The notes below the pieces were generated by a model that did not search any database, had not been told where the DNA came from, and worked only from the letters and a program-made list of their open reading frames with translations. Below, one piece after another: positions 18,501 to 24,239 of a stretch of DNA of 24,810 nucleotides; within the stretch, counting starts at the first letter, position 1, and the number at the start of each line of letters is the position of its first letter. The DNA is from Rhodobiaceae bacterium UBA7804 (GTDB taxonomy: Bacteria > Pseudomonadota > Alphaproteobacteria > Parvibaculales > Parvibaculaceae): assembly GCA_002480495.1 (NCBI GenBank), contig DLCG01000007.1, positions 58,513 to 83,322 on the forward strand, read 5' to 3'. The position numbers and the translations under genes were made by a program.

Positions 18501-19544
18501 CTACTCCGCCGCGTCCTGCACGCTTTCGAGAAGCTGCACCGGCACCACCGGCACCTTGAGCCAGGTGATAGCGCCGACAAGGGCAGCGAGAAGCACCAGC
18601 CACATGGCGAAATTGATGCGAAGCGAAGCTGCGGACGCCTTCTGCTCCCACCAGGTGCGCGGGCGGATGCCCTTGGCGACGAAAACCGACTGGGCGGCGA
18701 GATTGACGCAAACGACATTCACGCCAAGAAGGACGGCGGCACCGAGCGCGCCTTCGGGATTGCCCGCGCCCAGCATGATTCCGATTGCGACGGCAGGCGG
18801 CATCAGCGCCACGGCGACCATGACCCCCACCAGCGCACTCGAAACGCCAGCGACGAGCGAGAGCACAGCGGCCGCGCCGGAGGCGAGCGCCAGCGCAATG
18901 CCGTCATAACCGACCTTGGTGCGGCTCAGAAGTTCCGGCGCATCGAATCCCTCAGTCCAGAGAAGCGCGATGACAACGCCGAGAGCGACGGTGAGAGCGA
19001 TCCCCGCCGCATTGGTGCGCATCGCCTTGAACATGAGCCGCCGGTCGCCAAGCGCCGTGCCGAGCGCAAAGGCCAGATTGGGGCCCAGCAGCGGAGCGAT
19101 CACCATGGCGCCAATGATGACCGCGACATTGTCGTTCAGAAGGCCGATGGCGGCGACGATGGCGGAGAGGAAAGTGAGCACGAGGAATGTCGAATCGAGT
19201 TCGGCATTGCGTGCGACTTCCTCGTGAATTTCCTCCCGGCTCGCCGCGCCCGAGCGGAAGGCCGGCCTGCTCTCGGCCTTTTCCGGTTCGTATTTCGGTA
19301 CGGTGCCCTCGACCGCCAGCATGACGGCCCGCCACGGATCGCCACGCCCGATCGCCTTCTGCACGGCGTCGGTGAACTCCTGCACGCGGTTCGTCTCGCA
19401 GACAAGGTGAACGATGCAGCGGGCCTCGCCCGCATCTGCGCTGCGCGCGGCGAAAACCTCCACCGCCTCATATTGTTCGGCAAGGGCGACGAGCGTATCC
19501 GCATAGCCGGCGGGCGCCGTGATCTCGATAACGCGAAGCGACAT
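18501..19544 (-). CDS. DUF389 (TIGR00341-like) inner-membrane protein
   Basis: The 347-residue protein has a soluble N-terminal region (about 1-115), beginning MSLRVIEITAPAG and ending in an acidic EEIHEEVARNAELDSTF linker. About seven hydrophobic segments follow between 119 and 330. Family hallmarks are GAMVIAPLLGPNLAFALG (145-162) and VMVAVALMPPAVAIGIMLGAG (241-261). DUF389 proteins have no established biochemical function; transporter or channel roles are guesses. GGAGGAG precedes the ATG at 19544. It is the last of three minus-strand genes that probably share the promoter near 20820, and its 3' end abuts coq4 with one base between stop codons and no terminator. Confidence 0.88.
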   Translation of the reverse strand: MSLRVIEITAPAGYADTLVALAEQYEAVEVFAARSADAGEARCIVHLVCETNRVQEFTDAVQKAIGRGDPWRAVMLAVEGTVPKYEPEKAESRPAFRSGAASREEIHEEVARNAELDSTFLVLTFLSAIVAAIGLLNDNVAVIIGAMVIAPLLGPNLAFALGTALGDRRLMFKAMRTNAAGIALTVALGVVIALLWTEGFDAPELLSRTKVGYDGIALALASGAAAVLSLVAGVSSALVGVMVAVALMPPAVAIGIMLGAGNPEGALGAAVLLGVNVVCVNLAAQSVFVAKGIRPRTWWEQKASAASLRINFAMWLVLLAALVGAITWLKVPVVPVQLLESVQDAAE

Positions 19545-19624
19545 GGGGTCTCCTCCCTCTTGCCCCGCACTATCGCAGGAGAAGAAGGAGACCGCATCTG
19601 TTTACAGCAAGTGGCGATAGCGGA

Positions 19625-20242
19625 TCAGGCAGCGGGGCCGAGAACGGCAAGGATCGCCGCGATCCACAGCCAGCCAAGCATGGCCGCCCAGTAGAAGGCG
19701 ATGCCCGGAGCGATCGTCATCGAAACGCCGAGGCCGATCAGCAGCGGCAATGCGCATCCGGCAATGAGCGAAGCCGCAGCCCAGAACAACCGCTCCACCT
19801 GCCAGAAGTGAAGCGCAACAACGAAACAGCTCAGAATCAGACTGCCAAAGGCGATCATGAAGGCAAGGCTGTGCAACTTCGCCTCCGCTGTCATCTCGGG
19901 CGGCTGCTCCTCCGGAACGCCCGGCGGGAAACCGAGCCCTTCGGGCGCGTCGTATATGCCGGCCAGAACAAGGCCCACCCCGTATCCACCGATAAGCAGG
20001 GGCGCGACGATGCCGCCCAGCCCCCGCATGAGTTCCTGGTGAAGCCCCCAGGCGGAAGCGATCACCAGAAGTCCGCTGACAACGAAGACCGCCTTCATCA
20101 TCCAGCCGCCCTCGCCGAGGCTCAGCATGCTGATTGCATGCCGTTCGAGATCGAAACCGCGCCGTGTGAAAACGAGGATCGTCGGAACGATGAAGAACAG
20201 TAGTGCCGCTGCGATGCCGGAATGAAGCAGAAGGCGGTCCAT
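19625..20242 (-). CDS. DUF998-like multi-pass membrane protein
   Basis: The 205-residue protein has about six hydrophobic spans: 8-24, 49-67, 76-96, 123-147, 153-174 and 181-201. An acidic, Pro-rich loop (about 98-122, GFPPGVPEEQPPEM) separates the third and fourth spans. The pattern, with RRGFDLERHAISMLSLG after the first helix, resembles DUF998 proteins, whose function is unknown. The start at 20242 is preferred because AAAGGGAC precedes it and the chain then opens directly with a membrane helix; the longer frame to 20326 would add a Cys-rich, unlikely leader overlapping the upstream gene. It lies 35 bp after the AHSA1-like gene and 80 bp before the DUF389 gene, all on the same strand. Confidence 0.8.
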   Translation of the reverse strand: MDRLLLHSGIAAALLFFIVPTILVFTRRGFDLERHAISMLSLGEGGWMMKAVFVVSGLLVIASAWGLHQELMRGLGGIVAPLLIGGYGVGLVLAGIYDAPEGLGFPPGVPEEQPPEMTAEAKLHSLAFMIAFGSLILSCFVVALHFWQVERLFWAAASLIAGCALPLLIGLGVSMTIAPGIAFYWAAMLGWLWIAAILAVLGPAA

Positions 20243-20277
20243 GTTTGTCCCTTTATGTTTGGCGCACGTCCGGCCCG

Positions 20278-20778
20278 TTAGATCGTCTTCGCATATTCGA
20301 CAAGCTGATCGAGCGCAGTGCCCCAACCGTCATGGAAGCCCATCTCCTCATGCCGCTTCTTGCTTTCCTCGTCCGGGTGGACGGCAATGGCGGTGTATTT
20401 GGTGCCCTGTCCTTGCGGTTCCATGAGGATGAAGGCGGTGAAGAAGAGGTCGTGCACCCGGGCAACGGCGGGGCGATAGCCCGGTCCGAGAGCCGAAGTC
20501 CAGACGAGACGGCGCTCGGGCACCACTTCGAGATAGCAGCCGGAACCGCCCTCCATGTCCTCGCCCTCGGGCGAGCGCATCTGGGTGAAGAACTCGCCGC
20601 CGGGCCGGAGATCGATCCGGCATTCGACGGTTTGCCACGGGCGCGGACAGAACCAGGGCATCAGATGCTCGGGCTCGGTCCAGGCACGCCATACGAGACG
20701 GGGTGGCACATCGACGAAGCGCTCCAGAACGAGATCGAGCTTCGGATCCGTATTCGTCGCGGTCTTGGGGGCACTCAT
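20278..20778 (-). CDS. AHSA1/SRPBCC-domain protein
   Basis: This 166-residue protein is a START-like SRPBCC fold of the AHSA1 (activator of Hsp90 ATPase homologue) type. The pattern is clear: LERFVDVPPRLVWRAWTEPEHLMPWFCP near 18, then the D-LRPGGEF strand, RLVWTSALGPGYRP, and the C-terminal helix GFHDGWGTALDQLVEYA. The fold makes a deep hydrophobic pocket, so small-molecule binding is likely, but ligand and role are unknown. Bacterial relatives are often paired with an ArsR regulator, yet none is adjacent here. GGAG lies about 12 bases before the ATG. It is the first gene of a three-gene minus-strand run and has a strong promoter inside a symmetric repeat directly upstream. Confidence 0.9.
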   Translation of the reverse strand: MSAPKTATNTDPKLDLVLERFVDVPPRLVWRAWTEPEHLMPWFCPRPWQTVECRIDLRPGGEFFTQMRSPEGEDMEGGSGCYLEVVPERRLVWTSALGPGYRPAVARVHDLFFTAFILMEPQGQGTKYTAIAVHPDEESKKRHEEMGFHDGWGTALDQLVEYAKTI

Positions 20779-20795
20779 GTCTCACTCTCCATTGG

Positions 20796-20844
20796 TTAGT
20801 CTTTTGCCTAAGTATAATCGAAAAATAGTTAGGTCAAGCACTAA
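20796..20844 (-). promoter_or_regulatory. Promoter within a nested dyad upstream of the AHSA1-like gene
   Basis: On the minus strand TTGACC (20832-20837) and TATACT (20811-20816) form a promoter with a short 15-bp spacer. Around it lie CCTAA (20807-20811) paired with TTAGG (20829-20833) and, outside these, TTAGT (20796-20800) paired with ACTAA (20840-20844). Both pairs share the same centre at 20820. This is the arrangement expected for a dimeric repressor, possibly of ArsR type as for other AHSA1 genes, acting from elsewhere in the genome. Confidence 0.6.
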
Positions 20845-20954
20845 GTTTTTGACAGGGGAGCCGGGCTGACATTGTCCTCGCCTCCATCATGAGCCGGGTA
20901 GCGGCGATGTCCACTGGCAGCCGGAGGAGCTTGCTGTTATATGGCGGGAGCTGG

Positions 20955-21031
20955 GGGCCTGTAGCTCAGTTGGTTAGAGCGGACCGCTCATAACGGTTTG
21001 GTCGCAGGTTCGAGTCCTGCCGGGCCCACCA
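20955..21031 (+). tRNA. tRNA with CAU anticodon, probably tRNA-Ile2 (lysidine type)
   Basis: The 77-nt gene folds as a complete cloverleaf with encoded CCA: acceptor GGGCCTG/CGGGCCC, D arm GCTCAGTTGGTTAGAGC, anticodon loop CTCATAA, T arm GCAGG-TTCGAGT-CCTGC. The paired G1-C72 excludes initiator tRNA-fMet. C4-G69 and C5-G68 are the acceptor pairs known in E. coli to mark tRNA-Ile2 for lysidine synthetase TilS, whereas elongator tRNA-Met differs there. I therefore favour Ile (AUA codons) over elongator Met. A TATATG at 20938-20943 is a possible -10. Confidence 0.9.
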
Positions 21032-21178
21032 GCTTTTGTGCCCCTTCCGCACCCTCTCCCCCCGCGCCCCGATTTCGCCCCAATCCGGCCCGACGCTCGC
21101 GGCAATTCATTCAGGCCGGGTTCAGCCCAACCGGTCCATAAACCGCTAATACCGGTCATCGAAAGAAGGAGGCATTAC

Positions 21179-21919
21179 ATGCCCACCGCAACTTCCCGCT
21201 CGCTTTTCGCCCTCCCCGTTCTCGCCCTCGCCGCGAGCCTCGCCTTTACGGGCGCCGCGCAGGCCACCGAACCGCAGGAACCGCCTCGCACCATCACCAT
21301 TACCGGCGAGGGCGAGGTGAGCGCCGCTCCCGATATCGCCTATGTGGAAACGGGCGTCGTGACCGAAGGCAAGACGGCAGCCGAAGCACTTGCCGCGAAC
21401 ACGGCGGCGATGGAACAGGTTTTCGCCGGGCTCGGCGAGGCGGGCATCGAGAAGAAGGACATGCAGACCTCGCAGTTCTCCGTCTACCCCGTTTATGAGC
21501 AGGTGAAGCCGGAGGACGACCGCCCGCACACCCCGAAGATCGGCGGCTACCGCGTGCAGAACCAGCTCACCGTGACGGTGCGCGACCTGACCGCGCTCGG
21601 CGGCATTCTCGACAAGGTGGTAACGCTCGGCTCGAACCAGCTTTCCGGCATCCGCTTTTCGATCGACAAGCCGGAGCCGCTCGTGAATGAGGCGCGCAAG
21701 GACGCCGTGAAGAACGCGCTTGAGAAGGCAAAGCTCTATGCGGGCGCGGCGGGCGTCGCGCTTGGCGAGATCATGTCGATTTCGGAAAATGGCGTCAGCA
21801 TGCCCCAGCCCTACTACGCGAAGGACATGATGATGCGCGCGGAAGCCTCGTCGGTTCCCGTGGCCGCGGGCGAGCAGACGCTCTCGGCGAGCGTCACACT
21901 CGTCATCAAGATCGACTGA
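21179..21919 (+). CDS. Periplasmic SIMPL-domain (DUF541) protein
   Basis: The 246-residue protein starts with a signal peptide (LFALPVLALAASLAF core, cleavage after AQA at residue 29). A single SIMPL/DUF541 domain follows: RTITITGEGEVSAAPDIAYVETGV, then helices with AAEALAANTAAMEQVFAGLGEAGI, IEKKDMQTSQFSVYPVYE, and a C-terminal repeat of the fold around NALEKAKLYAGAAGVALGEI. SIMPL proteins are periplasmic or surface proteins with a BP26-like fold. Their biochemical role is not settled; oxidative-stress links have been reported. The start at 21179 is chosen because AAGGAGG lies 8 bases upstream and the chain then opens with a signal peptide. A perfect intrinsic terminator closes the gene about 90 bp downstream. 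Confidence 0.92.
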   Translation: MPTATSRSLFALPVLALAASLAFTGAAQATEPQEPPRTITITGEGEVSAAPDIAYVETGVVTEGKTAAEALAANTAAMEQVFAGLGEAGIEKKDMQTSQFSVYPVYEQVKPEDDRPHTPKIGGYRVQNQLTVTVRDLTALGGILDKVVTLGSNQLSGIRFSIDKPEPLVNEARKDAVKNALEKAKLYAGAAGVALGEIMSISENGVSMPQPYYAKDMMMRAEASSVPVAAGEQTLSASVTLVIKID

Positions 21920-22008
21920 CCGGCATCGCAGCATCGGCCGAAGGGACTTCGACCGGGAACTCGCCCCTTGCGCGGCCCCCCACGCGTAAAGGACCGGCAA
22001 ATTTGGGC

Positions 22009-22043
22009 AAGGGCGGCGTCCGAGTATGACGCCGCCCTTTTTT
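22009..22043 (+). terminator. Strong intrinsic terminator after the SIMPL gene
   Basis: AAGGGCGGCGTC pairs perfectly with GACGCCGCCCTT around a 7-nt loop, running into TTTTTT and G. With 12 base pairs and a clean T run it is the best terminator in the window. Confidence 0.95.
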
Positions 22044-22048
22044 GTTTG

Positions 22049-22110
22049 CGTGGGCCCTCTCCTTCTTGTGAGTGGACGGTGAGGCGGCCCTCATGCAGCC
22101 TGTGCCCACG
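22049..22110 (+). other. Nested inverted repeats in the arsM leader
   Basis: CGTGGGC (22049-22055) and GCCCACG (22104-22110) are perfect reverse complements that enclose TGAGG-CGGC-CCTCA, a smaller hairpin at about 22080-22093. The structure ends 20 bp before the arsM ATG, so it might be a leader fold or a site for a regulator. No known riboswitch class or ArsR operator is recognised. Confidence 0.35.
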
Positions 22111-22130
22111 ACACGTAAGCGGAGCGGCGC

Positions 22131-23183
22131 ATGACCATCGAGAGTGTGAAGGAATATTACGGCCAGACGTTGAAGGGCTCGGGCGACCTCAAGACGGACG
22201 CCTGCTGCGACCCGAGCGCCATGCCCGAGCATGTGAAAGGCGCGCTGTCGCTCATCCATGACGAGGTGCTGACGCGCTATTACGGCTGCGGCCTCGTGAT
22301 ACCCGAAAAGCTCGAAGGTATGCGCGTTCTCGATCTCGGCTGCGGCGCTGGGCGCGATGCCTATGCGCTGGCGAAACTCGTCGGCCCGAGGGGTTTCGTG
22401 ACGGGTGTGGACATGACACCCGAACAGCTTTCAGTGGCGCGTGGTCATATCGGCTGGCACATGGAACGCTTCGGCCATACGCGCCCGAACGTCGAGTTCC
22501 GCGAGGGCTATATCGAGAAGCTTGGCGAACTGGGCCTTGAGCCCGCGAGCTTCGACATCATCGTCTCGAACTGCGTGGTGAACCTGTCGCCTGACAAACG
22601 TGCGGTGCTGGAAGGCGCGCGTTCGCTGCTGAAGCCCGGCGGCGAGTTCTATTTCGCGGATGTCTATGCCGACCGCCGCCTCGACCCTTCGCTGAAGGAA
22701 GACCCGGTGCTGCTCGGCGAATGCCTCGGCGGCGCGCTCTACTGGAACGACTTCCAGAACCTGGCCAGGGCGGCGGGCTTTGCCGATCCGCGCCTCGTGA
22801 CGAGCCGCCCCATCGAGGTGGCGGAGCCGGCGATCCGCCGGGCGCTTGGCGAGGCGCGCTTCTTCTCCGCGACCTATCGGCTCTTCAACATCGAGGGGCT
22901 GGAACCGGCCTGCGAGGATTACGGACAGGCCGTGATCTACCGGGGCGGCATTTCGCATTCGGAAGACGTTTTCGTGCTCGACGGCCATCACAGGGTCGAG
23001 AAAGGCCGCGTCTTCCCAGTTTGCGGCAACACTTTCCGCATGCTGAAGGAAAGCCGCTTTGCGCCGCATTTCGATTTCATCGGCGATTTCTCAAGGCATT
23101 TTGGCATTTTTCCAGGCTGCGGCACGGCGATGCCTTATTCCGAGGAAAAGACGGCGCCAGCGAGCATTGGCGCTTGCTGCTGA
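22131..23183 (+). CDS. arsM: Arsenite S-adenosylmethyltransferase ArsM
   Basis: The 350-residue protein has a class I methyltransferase domain with motif I VLDLGCGAGRDAY at 66-78 and TGVDMTPEQLSVA at 91-103. Typical ArsM segments are SNCVVNLSPDKRAVL (146-160) and GECLGGALY (196-204). Cys148 and Cys198 are 50 residues apart, exactly like Cys174 and Cys224 of the algal enzyme, and Cys25/Cys53 match the spacing of Cys44/Cys72. All arsenic-binding positions therefore seem conserved. The enzyme methylates trivalent arsenite using AdoMet in the cytoplasm. A C-terminal ArsM region with further cysteines (FPVCG, FPGCG and a terminal CC) is present. No arsR, arsC or arsB lies nearby, so it is an orphan arsenic gene here. 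Confidence 0.92.
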   Translation: MTIESVKEYYGQTLKGSGDLKTDACCDPSAMPEHVKGALSLIHDEVLTRYYGCGLVIPEKLEGMRVLDLGCGAGRDAYALAKLVGPRGFVTGVDMTPEQLSVARGHIGWHMERFGHTRPNVEFREGYIEKLGELGLEPASFDIIVSNCVVNLSPDKRAVLEGARSLLKPGGEFYFADVYADRRLDPSLKEDPVLLGECLGGALYWNDFQNLARAAGFADPRLVTSRPIEVAEPAIRRALGEARFFSATYRLFNIEGLEPACEDYGQAVIYRGGISHSEDVFVLDGHHRVEKGRVFPVCGNTFRMLKESRFAPHFDFIGDFSRHFGIFPGCGTAMPYSEEKTAPASIGACC

Positions 23184-23225
23184 GCGGGGCCTTGTAATCT
23201 CGCCCGGGCGCCCCATATAGCTACT

Positions 23226-23382
23226 ACCGAGGCTTTTCAGCGCGCAACGCGCGGCAGGAAAGCCGCCCGGCTCAAGGCCGGGGTCCGAAAGGACCGGTAA
23301 TTCATTTCGACGGCTGACCACGGATGTAATGGCGGTGCAGTTGGAATGTTTGGGACAAGGCCGGGCACTCCCGGCCTTTTTT
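23226..23382 (+). ncRNA. Putative structured small RNA or leader RNA
   Basis: The 263-bp stretch between arsM and the next gene has no convincing reading frame but is dense in hairpins. A possible promoter, TTGTAA (23192-23197) with TATAGC (23216-23221) at 18 bp, precedes it. Helix 1: GGCTTTTC (23231-23238) with GGAAAGCC (23257-23264), capped by CGCGC-AAC-GCGCG. Helix 2: CCCGGC (23266-23271) with GCCGGG (23277-23282). Helix 3: GGTCC-GAAA-GGACC (23282-23295) with a GNRA tetraloop. It ends in the terminator at 23357-23382. I recognise no RNA family. It may be an independent transcript or a regulatory leader of the 83-residue protein gene downstream. Confidence 0.5.
23357..23382 (+). terminator. 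Intrinsic terminator of the putative small RNA
   Basis: GGCCGGG (23359-23365) pairs with CCCGGCC (23370-23376) around a CACT loop, AA pairs with the first TT, and TTTTTT follows. It lies 174 bp after the arsM stop and 65 bp before the next ATG, so it either ends an RNA of its own or acts as an attenuator. Confidence 0.9.
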
Positions 23383-23446
23383 CATTTGAAGGCTCTCCCG
23401 CGCGGGATTTGGCGTGGCGCGCCCTCAACACGGAAGGAGCGAGTTC

Positions 23447-23698
23447 ATGTCCGCACGCAGCAAGGCCCTCTTCAAGGAAACGCCGACTCAGGTCCGCGCC
23501 AGCAAAGCCGACCAGACGACGGAAATCGCCCGGCAGATCGCCGAGAAGGAAGCGGGCGACCGCGCGGCGAAAACGGAAAGACTGAGGGCGCTCCGGCTCG
23601 AGAAGGAAGCCGCCGAGGCCGCCGAGAAGGCAGCCGCCCCCGCGCCCAAAAAGAAGGCGCCTGCAAAGAAAAAAGCTGTGGCGAAAGAACCGGCCTGA
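23447..23698 (+). CDS. Small basic Lys/Ala-rich protein of unknown function
   Basis: The 83-residue protein has three parts: a short N-terminal segment (MSARSKALFKETPTQVRASK), a long charged helix (about 22-62, heptad-like EIARQIAEKEAGDRA then ERLRALRLEKEAAEAAE), and a histone-H1-like tail of Ala, Pro and Lys (APAPKKKAPAKKKAVAK). There are no cysteines and no hydrophobic segment, so it is soluble. I do not recognise a named family; similar short proteins are annotated as hypothetical in alphaproteobacteria. The tail would suit nucleic-acid binding, which is inference only. AAGGAG lies 8 bases or so before the ATG at 23447. A strong terminator follows 20 bp after the stop, so it is monocistronic or shares a leader with the putative RNA upstream. 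Confidence 0.8.
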   Translation: MSARSKALFKETPTQVRASKADQTTEIARQIAEKEAGDRAAKTERLRALRLEKEAAEAAEKAAAPAPKKKAPAKKKAVAKEPA

Positions 23699-23717
23699 GC
23701 GCCCTCGCCAAACAAGC

Positions 23718-23750
23718 AAAAAGCCCGGAACACCAGTTCCGGGCTTTTCT
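23718..23750 (+). terminator. Intrinsic terminator after the Lys/Ala-rich protein gene
   Basis: AAAAGCCCGGAA pairs with TTCCGGGCTTTT around a 6-nt loop, giving a GC-rich stem with an A run before and a T run after. It can work in both directions and also lies 3' of the minus-strand gene ending at 23793. Confidence 0.93.
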
Positions 23751-23792
23751 ATTTCGAACGGCGAGCCGTTTCATCAGGTATGGCGAACAGAA

Positions 23793-24095
23793 CTAAAGAC
23801 ACTGCCCAGCGAATAGGCAAGCCAGCACAACAACAGCCATAAATGCGAAGATCGGTACAACAAGGCTTGTCATCATAAGCGAGAGCATCAACAGCCAATC
23901 GGTGCGAGCACGTCCCGCAAGAACAAGGATACCAACAAAAAGCAACGCCGATTGAATACCCAGGTTGTACAGCGTACCGCTGCCATCGGGACGACCAGAA
24001 AATGGCAGGAGCCCAAACCACAGGGCCACCCCCCAGTAAAGAAAGGGTACCGTCAACAGCCACAGTGCTATCAGATAGCTACGACGCCGACCCAT
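23793..24095 (-). CDS. Putative small membrane protein with atypical composition
   Basis: The 100-residue frame begins MGRRRSYLIA and contains about three hydrophobic spans: 7-29, 45-61 and 66-97. A hydrophilic loop (PFSGRPDGSGT) separates the first two, and the basic start suggests a cytoplasmic N-terminus. I recognise no family. The start at 24095 is chosen for the basic lead into the first helix, with AGGACAGAAG upstream; an ATG at 24164 would add 23 mostly polar residues. Codons end in T or A far more often than in any neighbour (GTT, CTT, TTG, GGT), and the surrounding sequence is less GC-rich. This suggests recent acquisition or a gene under weak selection. It lies between a terminator and the rpoD 3' end. 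Confidence 0.62.
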   Translation of the reverse strand: MGRRRSYLIALWLLTVPFLYWGVALWFGLLPFSGRPDGSGTLYNLGIQSALLFVGILVLAGRARTDWLLMLSLMMTSLVVPIFAFMAVVVLACLFAGQCL

Positions 24096-24217
24096 TCTTC
24101 TGTCCTGTGGGATTGATACGAAGATGAGCTTCTTCTGAACGCGTCTCGTGAAAGCGGAGACCACTCGTCAGTTGTCGAGGAACGAGCGGACCCGCCTTCG
24201 CCGGGGCATGGCTTGCG

Positions 24218-24239
24218 GCTTTCTAGTTATCCAGAAAGC
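24218..24239 (-). repeat. Inverted repeat over the rpoD stop codon
   Basis: GCTTTCT (24218-24224) and AGAAAGC (24233-24239) are perfect 7-bp arms with an 8-nt loop, enclosing the rpoD TAG. There is no T run, so it is not a standard terminator. The 127-bp stretch 24096-24222 holds no gene that I can support. Confidence 0.4.

Noticed and set aside
20955..21060. tRNA as integration site of a mobile element
   Set aside because: No integrase, no direct repeat of the tRNA 3' end and ordinary chromosomal genes on both sides.
24181..24222. Rho-independent terminator of rpoD
   Set aside because: Only weak 4-7-bp stems and no T run on the minus strand; recorded as an inverted repeat only.
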